Assembly (NCBI GenBank): GCA_009193035.1
Contig: SWDT01000003.1
Span: forward strand, 868,001-932,000
Direction of reading: 5' to 3'
Source of the DNA: Halicephalobus mephisto
Taxonomy: Eukaryota > Nematoda > Chromadorea > Rhabditida > Panagrolaimidae
DNA: 64,000 nucleotides
Part shown: piece by piece, positions 54,321-64,000 of the stretch
Numbering within the stretch: the stretch's first letter is position 1
Layout of the letters: each line of letters opens with the position of its first letter
The notes under the pieces: generated by a model
The model's input: the letters and a program-made list of their open reading frames with translations, nothing else
What the model was told of the DNA's origin: nothing
Databases searched by the model: none
Program-made: the position numbers and the translations under genes

Positions 54321-55770
54321 AATTTCCTTTAATCCTTCTGTAAATCCTATCTTAGAATTAAGAAACCAATATTCGCTTAACTCTAGAGATTTATACGTAA
54401 AATTTATTATTTAAAGATTAAAAATCTTTAGTTTCATATACAAAATTGATTTTAAAATTATTTTCGAAACTTAGTTTTTATATAAAAATTAATTTTTAAA
54501 TTTTCATATATAAAAATTATTTTAGAATTTAAAAATTTCATAAATGAAAATTATTTTAAAATTTAGAACTTTTTATAAAAAACGATTTTCAATTTTAGAG
54601 TTTTTTTATACATTTTTTTCAAGCCCCTTCAAATGTTGATTATAAGTTAAAAATAAAAAATTTAATTGACCTAACTTAAAAATCAAGTTACTCCCACGAA
54701 TTCCCAAAAGGAAAATTTTTTATTTTTTCAAAGTTTAAACGATTATGGCCTTTGATTTGTTCATTGTACTTTCAATCTGAGTCGTTTTTGTTATGTTTTT
54801 GTTGTAATTGATTGTGGTCTGTCGTCATCGAAACTGATAATTTAGTTGTCGATATACGTCAGATATCGACACTGAGGCCGGCCTTCGTTGAAGTCGGAGT
54901 TTTAAAACCGGACTTTTCGTCACTTAAAATTTTCATTCAACAACGATTGTTTTTTTCTGATTAAATTTTTCGAGGCAAACTTGCATGATGAAACTTTTTT
55001 TTCTTTTACAACATTAGATTTTTGAGGAAATTCCAAAAGTCAAAAATTAAAAAAGTTTAAAAAATTTATAAATTTTTAGGAAATTCTGCAGCGTTTAAAA
55101 ATCTTATGGAAATTTTTAGATTCTGGGATTTTTAAGAATTTTATTAAAGATGTCAGAAAGTTAAAGAGGATTGGAAAATTTCGGAATTTTTTTTAAATTC
55201 TAGAAATTTATAAAAATCTGAAAATTTTAAAGAATTTTATTAAAGATGTCAGAAAGTTAAACAAAATTTAAAAATTTAAAGATTTTAGAGTTTTATAAAA
55301 AATCTAAAAACTTCAAAAGTTATAGAATTTTACAAGCATTTCTAGGACTTTTTAGAATTTTATAAAAATTAAAAAATTCGGTTTTCAAAAATCAATAATT
55401 CTAAAAATTCCGAAAATTCATTTCGAAAAAATCACGTAGCAATATTTGTTTTTGATTTTTGCGGGATTATGATTTTTTAAATTCTTTTATTTATTAAATT
55501 CAAAAATCAGATTATACAGTGACGTTCACCCCAAAGATCAGCAACTTTTATTTAACCTTTTCATCAGAACCAGGTGATTGGTGATGCACCAATTTTCTAT
55601 AAAATGCGAAAAATTTTTCTGTCCTGATTTGTTCTTGATCTTAGAAAACAATTTTTTTCTAAAACGCCTAATTTGACTATTTTGAATGAATTAATTTGCT
55701 TTAATTTTTACGACTTTGGAGTATGTGGTTCTAAGAATAAAAATAATTTCGAATGTAAATTCAAAGGTAA
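54320..55770. other. Gene-free AT-rich region
   Basis: Simple AT-rich sequence with short repeats. 54840-54920 (GATATACGTCAGATATCGAC, GAGGCCGGCCTTCG) is locally GC-richer with small palindromes. 55140-55260 contains a direct copy of TTTTATTAAAGATGTCAGAA, 101 bp apart. No gene is seen. Confidence 0.35.
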
Positions 55771-56170
55771 AAACAAGTTTGAATTTAAACCTAAGCCTGA
55801 GTCTGATTACAACTCCAGTCTGTAACCTAAGCCCAATGGAAATCTCAAGCCTAAGTCTGAAGATAACTCTGAACCTATCCGTAAGCCTATGCTTACAACC
55901 CCAATGGAAACCTCAAGCCTAAGTCTGAAGATAACTCTGAACCTATCCGTAAGCCTATGCCTACAACCCCAATTTATATCCTAACTCCAATTAATGGAAA
56001 CCTCAAGCCTAAGTCTGAAACTAACTTTAAACTTATCCTTAGGCCTAAACCTGATTATGACTTACTTTGACCCTGACTCTAGTTTCAGCTCTAATTTTGC
56101 CTTAAACCTAAGTTTGACTCCAACCCCTACCCAACCCTAACTTTTACTTTCGCTTTTGCCTTGACCCCTG
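55770..56170. repeat. CAAGCCTAAGTCTGAA repeats with telomere-like GCCTAAG words
   Basis: An approximately 71-bp unit (GGAAACCTCAAGCCTAAGTC, TGAAGATAACTCTGAACCTA, TCCGTAAGCCTATG) occurs twice almost exactly, with diverged copies around it. Many CCTAAG/GCCTAA words occur; GCCTAA is the complement of the nematode telomere unit TTAGGC. Confidence 0.55.
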
Positions 56171-56179
56171 ACTTCTAAT

Positions 56180-56850
56180 TTTCCCTATTTTTGCTCGGTT
56201 TTTAATCACTTTCCGGTGTCTTAATGAAAGTTCAAAACATGCTTAATCTCTGATTTACTTGTAATTACTGTATTCAGAGGAAGCCCCAACTTTTGCTTCC
56301 AAATAAGGAAAGTCCCATGATGTGCACTTTCTGATAAAAGCAAAGTCTGTAAAGAACGTCCATTCCGTCGCTCCCAAAACAAATCGTAAAACAGAAACGA
56401 ATCAGAATAATTTTCGGACCGACACTGGACTGGTCTGACAGGGGGAAGGAAAAACGGTCCTCAAATTATTTCGACATAGAGGCCTAAATTCCGTTCGAGA
56501 TCTATAAGAATAATTTTTAAATTTTTTGTTTTTTAAATTTTTAACTTTTTTAAATTTTAAAATTTCTAATTTTTTTACTTTTTCTTATTTCCTATTTTTA
56601 AACTTTTTTGAAATTTTTTTATTTTTTAAATAAATATTTCTTTTAACTTTTATTTATTTTGAAAAATATAAAAAAAATTTGAAAAACAAAAATTTTCTCA
56701 AAGGTTTTCGAACGGAAAATTTCTTCGGAATTCCATTAGGATCTTTTTTAATAAGTTTTTTAATATTTATTTTTATTTTTATTAATTTTGAAAAAATGGA
56801 AATCAATTTTTAATCAAAAAATTGTCAAATGTTCCCGAATGGAAATTATG
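56180..56850. other. Gene-free stretch
   Basis: 56270-56490 has mixed composition (GGACCGACACTGGACTGGTC) without a recognisable gene; the remainder is AT-rich simple sequence. Confidence 0.3.
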
Positions 56851-56859
56851 TCCTGTACT

Positions 56860-57545
56860 GTATATTATCAAAGTTGGAATTCAGAGTTCAAGATCGAAAT
56901 TTGGATTTCTATGTTAAAATGCAACTTATGAATGATCTTTGAATTGGAAAAATCTAATTAAATTTCAACTATCAATTTAGATGAAACAGATTTTCGAAAT
57001 AGGAAAATCCATAGATGTGTCTTAACACGAAAAATGAGAATTTCGATCTTGAATTCTGAGTTTTAATTTTGATGAAACTAAGCACAGTAGTCCGTATTAT
57101 CAAGATCGAAATTCTAATTTTTCGTGTTAAGACACATCTATGGATTTTTCTTATTAAATATTCTTTCATTTAAGTTGATAAAATCAGATATCTGGATTTT
57201 TTGAATCACATATGACTTATGAATTGTCTTAACACGAAAAATGAGAATTTCGATTTTGAATTCTGAGTTTTAATTTTGCCAGAACTAAGCACAGTGGTCC
57301 GTATTATCAAAATCGAAACTCCAAATTCAAAATCGAAATTCTAATTTTTCGTGTCAAGACACATCTATGGATTTTTCTTACTGTAAAATATTCTTTCATT
57401 TAAGTTGATAAAATCGGATATCTGGATTTTTTGAATCATATATGACTTCTGAATCGTGTCTTAACACGAAAAATTAGAATTTCAATCTTGAATTCTGAGT
57501 TTTAATTTTGATGAAACGAAGCAACACTATTTTCAGAGGAATCCA
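56860..57545. repeat. Nested inverted repeats of the TTTTCGTGTTAAGACACATC family
   Basis: Segments reading CTTAACACGAAAAATGAGAA plus TTTCGATCTTGAATTCTGAG alternate with their inverses (GAAATTCTAATTTTTCGTGT, TTAAGACACATCTATGG). The pivots are AAGCACAGTAGTCCGTATT-like sequences near 57085 and 57292. It is a relative of the arms of the 2.3-kb foldback, which share the GCACAG/CTCTGTATT pivot and the TACTGTAAAATATTCTTT block. Confidence 0.62.
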
Positions 57546-57659
57546 AGGTCGAGACCCTTCTCCAAACGTCCCATCGGACCAATGCGCGAAAAATTATAAA
57601 TATTCAAATAAAATTCGTTTTCGATTTTGTAATCAGTGCTATTGCCGATTTACAACACT

Positions 57660-58640
57660 CATCCCCTGAGGCATTAGGTCCCTAATTTCCCAAAACTAAT
57701 TTGTTTCGTTTTAAAATTAATTTTTTTTCGATTTTTAAATAATTTAAAAACCAAAAAAAATTTAAAAACAATTTTTTTCCTGCGGCATTAGGTCCTTAAT
57801 TTTCTAAAATTAATTTTTTAAAATAATTTAAAAATCAAAAATTTTTAAAAAGTTGTTTAAAAACAAAATAATGAAATAAATGTGAGTTCAAGTGGACAAA
57901 AATTTCACAAGTTTTTACTTTATTAGGTTAATCTTTTTAGTCTCAAAATTAACCAACAAGACTGGTCCGAAAGTGAAAAAATCCAAAACATTATAATTCT
58001 AAAAAAACTGACTGTTTTATGCTCCGTTTTTTACTTTTTTAATAAATATTTTTTACTTTTTAAAATTTAATATTTTTAAATTTTTGAAATTTAATAAATA
58101 CTTTAATTTCTGAAATTTAATATTTTTAAATTTTTAAAATTTAATAAATACTTTTTAAATTTAATATTTTTTTTATTTTTTTATTTTTTAAATTTAGTAT
58201 TTTTTAATTTTCGAAGTAACTTAGAATCCAAATCAAGTAACTAAGAAGATTGGTCTTGAAACGAAAAAAGATTAAGGTAGTTGACCTTTGGAGGTATTAG
58301 GTCTTCAATTATACGAAATTGATTTTTTCGTTTTAAAACCAGTAGTTTCTGATTTCCAAAGTGGCCTAAAATATTAATAAAATAATTAAAAATCGGTTTT
58401 AAAACGAAAAAAGTGGATTACGAAATAGTTGACTCCCTGAGGCATTAGATTTATGATTTTATAAAATTAATTTTTCGTTTTAAAACCATTTTTTAAGTTT
58501 CAAAATCAATCCAAAATAAAAAAAATAGATTTTGAAGCAAAAAAAACCGACTATACAGTAGTTCCTCCCCTGAGGCAGTAGATCACTTATTTTATAAAAT
58601 TAATTTTTCATTTTAACATCATTTTTTTAAGTTTCAAAAT
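57660..58640. repeat. Degenerate CCTGAGGCATTAGGTC units
   Basis: Five units near 57665, 57780, 58283, 58437 and 58569 share CCTGAGGCATTAGRTC, then TAATTTTMTAAAATTAATTT and TTCGTTTTAAAACCA. Spacing is irregular. Confidence 0.6.
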
Positions 58641-60600
58641 TAACCAAAAATAATAAAAAAAATTTTTTTAATTTAAAAAAAAACCAAAAAATTTAAAAAA
58701 AACCAAAAAAATTTTAAAAAAACTAAAGAAATTTAAAAAAAAATCAAAAAAATTTTAAAAAAACTAAAGAAATTTAAAAAAAAAAATCAAAAAAAAAAAA
58801 TTTTTAAATTTAGAAAAAAACAAAAAAATTAAAAAAATTACGATTCTAAGGAACTACTCCCCCAGAGACCGATTGTCAAATATCTGTTCTTGACCTCTTC
58901 CGCCATTATTGTTAATTCTGACTATGATTAATCAGCTTCCATTTTGTTCAAATAAAATTTTTTTAAATATCTATTAACTGGAACGAATAAATTAAACAAA
59001 AATCGCTTCTGGAGAGATTTAGAATTGTTACAACATTGTCGTCATCAGTTGTCCCTCGTTGGTCCCAAGTTTACTTTTCATTTTTTTGATCCCGAACTTT
59101 GGGAAATTTGGTTTTTTATTTTCAAACAAAATTTGTTCAACTTTGAGATTATTCGAATTTCGTGGGAGTTTTTAACATGTCTAGATCCTAGTCGGGGATT
59201 CTGAAAATTTCGGACATCTTTGAAATTTTTGAAAAGCTTAAAAATGTTTGATAATTTTTAAAATTTTTAAAATTTTAGAAAATTCTAAAAAATTCTGAAA
59301 ATTTCGGACAAGTTTGAAATTTTTAAAAATCTTAAAAATTTTTGATAATTTTTTAAATTTTATAGAAAATTTTAGATTCTAGAAATTTACAAACAACTTT
59401 AGAGAATTCTAAAGGATTCTGAAAATTAAAAAAATCAGAGAATTTTAGAAAACTTAAAATTTCTGAAATATTTTCAAATTTTCGCAAAATTTGAATTCTG
59501 GAATTTTATAGAATATTTAAAAAGTTTAAAAATTTTTTAATTTTTAGAAAATTTAAAAAATTTCGAAAGATTTTCAAATTTCTAAAAATTTTTAAATTTT
59601 ACAAAAAATTTCAAAAAATTTTGAAGAATTTTAAAAATTTTGTGCAAAATTCTGGAACTTTCTAGGATTCTGTAAAAGTAAAAAATTTTAACTTTGGTGT
59701 TGAGAAAATTAAAAATAAATATTATTGAATAATTTCGATTTTTTAATTTTTAGGATTTTCCAAAATCTTTGTTAAATTTCTGAAATTTTTCGAAATCTCA
59801 GAAATTTTAAAACATTTTTAAAATTTTTTAAAAAAATTATAAATCTCAGAAATTTTAAAAGATTTTCGAAAATTTCAATTTTTAAAAATTTTTAAAAAAA
59901 ATTATAAATCTCAGAAATTTTAAAACATTTTTAAAATTTTTTAAAAAAATTATAAATCTCAGAAATTTTAAAATATTTTCGAAAATTTCAATTTTTAAAA
60001 ATTTTTTAAGAAAATTATTTTTGTTTTTATAAAATTATAATTTAGAATTTTTTATATAAATAATACAAAATCCACTTCCTGATTTTTTCGTCAATGACTT
60101 TCGTCTTTTTCAAGTACTTTTCTCGCTGCAAAAAGTGTAAAATCTGTTACTTGTTTTATTTTTATAAAATTTCGATAATTATCTGCAACTTAATCCAGCA
60201 AAATCGTTAATTGGTATAATCTACTTTTCCTAAAAATCCCCATTATTTAAAAAATACAAAAACCAAATCACCGATCTTTCAACTTAAATAATAATAAAAT
60301 TCTTTAAAAATTAAAAATTTTAAAAAACTTAGAAAATTTTAAAATTTAAAAAAACTTAAAAAATTTTAAAATTTAAAAAAACTTTAAAAAAATTAAAAAT
60401 TTTAAAAAACTTTAAAAAATTAATAAAAATTGTTTAAAATTTTATTTTTTTGTTTTTTTTTTAATTTAAAATTTTTTTTAGTTTTTGAAAAATTTGATTT
60501 TTTGAATTTTAAATTTTTTCTATTTTTGAATTTTCTAGAATCTTTGTATTTTTTATTTTTTATCTAAAAATAAATTTCTTTGAAATTGAGACTTGAAAGT
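58640..60600. other. Gene-free AT-rich region
   Basis: 58640-58840 is poly-A-rich (AAATTTAAAAAAAAATCAAA). 58850-59160 is mixed. 59200-60060 contains irregular repeats of AAATCTCAGAAATTTTAAAA and TTTTCGAAAATTTCAATTTT. No gene is seen. Confidence 0.35.
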
Positions 60601-60799
60601 TCAAGAGGAGGTTTTAGGAACTTCACTTGTCAGAAAAACCGAGCGACAGGTGTGTGAAAATATCTAGTGTTTTTACAACTTTAAAATTGGAAACTTTGTT
60701 TTGTCTGGTAACGAACTTCCGCAAGCAGCAGTTCAGAGTTCAAATTCCTTCACTCCCACTAAATTTGCTAAAGTTTTTTCTGCTCGAATCTGACGTTTT

Positions 60800-61450
60800 T
60801 ATTTATTTTTTAATTTCAAATTTTCCTACTCCCACAACGAAAATTTTTCACATTTTCGCGTTAGGACCGAAATTTTCGAAATTTTTCATTTTTTTTTCGT
60901 GTTAAGACTTGGATTTTCGAATTTCTTCATTTTTTAAATTCTTTTATTCCCACAACGAAAATTTTTCACATTTTCGCGTTAGGACCGAAATTTTTAAAAT
61001 TTTTAATTTTTTTTCGTGTTAAGACTTGGATTTTCGAATTTCTTCGTTTTTTAAATTTCTTCATTCCCACAACGAAAATTTTCCACATTTTCGCGTTAGG
61101 ACCGAAATTTTTGAAATTTTTCTACTCCTACAACGAAAATTTTTTCACATTTTCGCGTTAAGACTTGGATTTTCGAATTTCTTCGTTTTTTTAATTTTTC
61201 CATTCCCACAGCGAAAATTTTTCACTTTTTTCCCGTTAGGACCGAAATTTTTGAAATTTTTCATTTTTAAAATTTTTTCATTCCCGCAACGAAAATCTTT
61301 CACTTTTTCGTGTCAGGACTTGGATTTTCGAATTTCTTAATTTAAAAAAAATTTTACTTTTAAAACGAAAATTTTCGGTTGAAATTTTTTCGTGTTGGGA
61401 CCTGGATTTTCTACTTTTTAAATCATCTTACTCTCACAACGAAAATTGAT
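60800..61450. repeat. ~115-bp minisatellite with CACATTTTCGCGTTAGGACC
   Basis: Six units with CCCACAACGAAAATTTTTCA, CATTTTCGCGTTAGGACCGA and TCGTGTTAAGACTTGGATTT, then TTCGAATTTCTTC. The first three are about 95 percent alike; later ones decay and shorten. Open frames across it follow the repeat. Confidence 0.8.
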
Positions 61451-61799
61451 TTCAATTTTTTTGCCTCGGGACTTAGGTTGTTTTTATTTTTTATCTTTGT
61501 GTTCAAACCTTAAACACAAAAATTCCATCATTTTTTAGAATTAGCTCTTTGTGGTGAGTTATCAAGGCGTATAGCGGAACAGGAGTGTCCCTAAAATATT
61601 TCTCACTTTAAAAAAGTACAAAAATCGATTCTTGAAAGCGATTTATATATGAATAATAAAATGACGAATTAAATCAACTGAAATTTATCGAAAAATAAAA
61701 TTATTTCATTTTTAATCAAAAATAAAATTCGTCATTTTAGTTTGAAATTAGCATAAATCGAGTCGGATGCTGTATTTATGGAGCTCGTGATGACTGGCC

Positions 61800-62040
61800 C
61801 GGCGCCTGATAACACTCCAACAAGACCGGACAGACCCTGATAGCTTATCTCGCGCATTCTCGATGGGACGAACAACGTCAACTCCCCCCGTCGAAAAAGT
61901 ATAAAAATGGAATGATTGGTCGGTTCTGGAGAGTATATAAATCGCTGACTAGTTGATTCTGAATCGACCTAATTGGTCCGGTATTCCAGGTCATTCCAGC
62001 AAGGTCGGACTTCGACTGTCCAAACAAGACAGATCACGTG
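61800..62040 (+). promoter_or_regulatory. Probable promoter of the zinc-finger gene
   Basis: GATA-type sites CCTGATAA (61805-61812), CTGATAG (about 61837) and CTTATCT (about 61844) are clustered. TATAAAA lies at 61900-61906, ATTGG at about 61915 and TATATAA at 61934-61940. A CACGTG E-box is at 62035-62040. It is 0.9-1.1 kb before the start codon; a CATTTCAG acceptor ending at 62910 suggests a 5' intron or outron between. Confidence 0.45.
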
Positions 62041-62064
62041 TTTTGTCCTGTCTGGAAATGGGAA

Positions 62065-62750
62065 ACAAACTCCCATCGCGAAATTACCTAATAATCGTAA
62101 TTTTTTTAAATTAAAATTTTTATATAAAATTCAAACCCAAATCCCGCCACGAAAGTCCTTGAAGACCATTGTGATTTTATTTATTTTTAGGTAAAAATCT
62201 AAAAGTAAATTTTCATTGTAAAATTTCTCAATGATCGTAATTTTTCTTTTTTTAAATTTAAATTTAGTTTTTTTTATATAAAAAATAATCAAAAAACATA
62301 GTAAAATAAATTCCCATCCCAAAATTACCTAATAATTATAATTTTTTTCTTTTTTAAATTTAATTTAGATTTTATATAAAATTCAAAAATCCAAATTCCC
62401 GCCACGAAAGTCCCTGAAGATCATAATTAGTATCCTTATTTTTAGGTAAAAATATAAAAGTAATCTAAGAAGAAAAATAATTAAACTCTCACCGCGAAAA
62501 TCCCTAAAGACCGTGATCAACTTATTTTTTCGCAACTATGAGTAGAAACAAAAAAATTAAATTAACTTTCGCCACGAAAATCCCTGAAGACCATAACTAC
62601 TCGTTTTTTACCAGTGCGAATGAAACGTGCAAAAGGCAACCTAGGATTAACCTCGGGTCCTGACGCGAAAGCCCCTGATAACCATGTCAATTTCACATGT
62701 TTCCAACGCAGTGAAAACCCGTGCGCGAATCCTAAACGAACTTTCCCCAC
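62065..62750 (-). repeat. CGCCACGAAAGTCCCTGAAG array (inverse of the 22.4-kb array)
   Basis: Seven or eight units near 62067, 62133, 62308, 62398, 62490, 62570 and 62661. Best copies read CCCGCCACGAAAGTCCCTGA then AGATCAT. Their reverse complement, TCAGGGACTTTCGTGGCGGG, matches the 22.4-kb core TCAGGAACTTTCGCGACGGG. The units lie between the promoter-like region and the zinc-finger start. Confidence 0.72.
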
Positions 62751-62921
62751 AATGTTGTGATTTTTTATAATTTTCCATCATTATTGTGTGTTGCGAAATA
62801 CATTGATTATTAAAGGAATGCTAATCAGGTACTATTACTAAAGACCGGCCGTGTGGTAGTCTCGTGATATATATCGTCCTTTAAAAAACCATTAATGACC
62901 TTCATTTCAGACTACTCCTTG

Positions 62922-62948
62922 ATGACTCGAATCTATTTCCGTTCGTGA
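62922..62948 (+). CDS. Upstream ORF of eight codons
   Basis: ATG at 62922 opens a short frame (MTRIYFRS) that ends with TGA at 62946-62948, two bases before the zinc-finger start codon at 62951. It lies downstream of the CATTTCAG acceptor ending at 62910, so it would be in the mature mRNA. Its position would allow termination and re-initiation. Translation is not shown. Confidence 0.4.
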   Translation: MTRIYFRS

Positions 62949-62950
62949 CG

Positions 62951-64000
62951 ATGCTCCCCCAGATGAATCAGCAACAATTGAATTATCTGCAGCTTCAGTT
63001 AATACTTCAACAAATCCCCAAAGCTTCTCAAAATGACTATATCGCTGCTTTTTACTCTAACCTTGTCCAGCAGCAGCAACAATATCTGTATTTCCAACAA
63101 TTGCAACAACAGCAGATTCCTCAAGATCTATTGAATATCTATCAGCAAATGATTCTGACTCCGTCCAAGGAATCCCTTCAAGCTGTGATTTCCTCGAAGG
63201 TAGAAAAAGTCCAAGAATCTCCAGCAGAATCACCAGGTCCCAAAAAGAGAAAAAGCCCCTTAGAAGTGGAATGCGAGTCTAAACGACCTTGCTCGTCTTC
63301 CTCTCTCGCCACTCCCGTTATCTCTGGACCATCTACTCCACGTAAGTGTTTTGAAGAAATTTAAATCGATAAGTTAAATCTTTCAGAACCTCCCGGCCCA
63401 GTGAAACAATCCAACAGTCAGTCTGACACAGAAGTGGAGGAATTCATCGACGTAGTAGGGGATCCAGTTCCCAAAACCAAAGCTCAACGGAAAGCCCATA
63501 TTGAATTCTACAGAAAACTAAAGTTATTACGAAACCGAGAAAAAAACCTCCAATGTAGTTTGTGTCTGGAATCTGTTAAAAACATCGAAAATGACGTCAG
63601 GGCCCATGTCACTTCCCACGCAGATGCAAGTATTCTGATTTGTAAGCTCTGCTCTCACTCGACTGGAGACCTCCACCGGATGTTTCAACATATGGGAACG
63701 GCTCATCCGAATCACAGAACTCACTACGAAGACAGACGGAACATGACTCAACTATCGGAGCTTCTGAGTATCTGCTTCCCCAGGAGCGGCTTGACGAAAC
63801 AAAAGAATGGAATTCACGACCTTGTTCAGAAGATTATGGATCAAACGAAAAAGAATTTTCCAGAAGCTTCAGAAGTCGAATGTGGACTTTGTAAAAAAGC
63901 AATTTCGATGAAAAAGGAATGCTTGACGAAACATATAAGTCTCCATCACGTCTATAGATGCAAAATCTGCAAGCAAGTCCAAGAATCAGAAGATGAAATC
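62951..64000 (+). CDS. Glutamine-rich C2H2 zinc-finger protein (3' end outside window)
   Basis: Exons 62951-63341 and 63387 to beyond 64000 are open to the window end (335 residues so far). Residues 1-60 are Gln/Leu-rich (LVQQQQQYLYFQQLQQQQ), typical of transcription-factor activation regions. PGPKKRKSPLEVE is a likely nuclear-localisation signal. After the intron, C2H2 fingers appear: CSLC...HVTSH, CKLC...HMGTAH and CGLC...HISLHH, and a fourth begins at CKIC. A long spacer (about 70 residues) divides fingers two and three. It is probably a DNA-binding regulator; I do not recognise the ortholog. The intron is 45 bp. Confidence 0.82.

Noticed and set aside
60627..61340. Two open frames (92 and 104 codons) on + with repeated FPTPTTKIFHIF-like blocks
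   Set aside because: They run through a DNA minisatellite whose unit happens to lack stops in this frame; composition is Phe/Lys/Ile from AT-rich DNA and no start context or splice support exists.

Overview
The window looks like nuclear DNA from a rhabditid-type nematode. Genes are split by introns with TTTTCAG-type 3' splice sites, several of them only 42-66 bp long. Many start codons sit just after a TTTCAG, as expected for spliced-leader trans-splicing. The gene set includes nematode-typical families: a DB-domain secreted protein, a double ShKT secreted protein and a CLR-1-like receptor phosphatase. I cannot name the species, and the AT-rich, minisatellite-filled introns are unlike C. elegans.

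Layout. 1-1.3 kb: decayed edge of a virus-like mobile element, probably Maverick/Polinton. 1.7-2.6 kb: intronless AIG1-like GTPase behind a GATA/TATA promoter. 2.6-4.3 kb: repeats including a 321-bp foldback element. 3.8-9.7 kb (-): receptor tyrosine phosphatase. 9.7-12.3 kb: AT-rich repeats. 12.3-17.8 kb: F1 ATP synthase delta subunit (+), histidine acid phosphatase (+), WDR82/Swd2 (-). 19.3-21.9 kb: RNF11-like RING protein (+) and a secreted EF-hand protein (-). 22-24.4 kb: repeat arrays. 25-28.2 kb: degenerate adenylate kinase (+), snRNP G (+), DOMON/cytochrome b561 reductase (-). 28.8-37.6 kb: PRCC homolog (+) with a tRNA-Gly in an intron, WDR3/Utp12 (-), CDC37 (+). 37.9-43.3 kb: DB-domain protein and a KAT6 (MOZ/MORF) acetyltransferase. 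43.9-50.2 kb: F-box/WD40 protein, ShKT protein, and an unrecognised 378-residue protein (-). 50.2-62.9 kb: about 12.7 kb with no recognisable gene, made of inverted and tandem repeats. 62.95 kb to the end: start of a glutamine-rich C2H2 zinc-finger protein.

Most genes are housekeeping: snRNP G and PRCC (splicing), WDR3 (ribosome biogenesis), CDC37 (HSP90 co-chaperone), WDR82 and KAT6 (chromatin), and ATP synthase delta. They sit in divergent or tightly convergent pairs; stop codons of four convergent pairs are 22-132 bp apart. WDR3 and CDC37 share a 253-bp promoter with a perfect four-pentamer heat-shock element. Most non-coding DNA belongs to a few repeat families that recur in introns and intergenic DNA.

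The most unusual items are: the virus-like element fragment; two 321-bp foldback copies in opposite orientation; a 2.3-kb foldback structure; a motif with core ACTTTCGCGACGGGAG arrayed at 22.4 kb and, inverted, at 62.1-62.7 kb; an adenylate kinase lacking its P-loop lysine and LID; a receptor phosphatase with WVD instead of WPD in D1 and a dead D2; and abrupt AT/GC switches inside single genes. Splice coordinates are read by eye and may be off by 1-2 bases.
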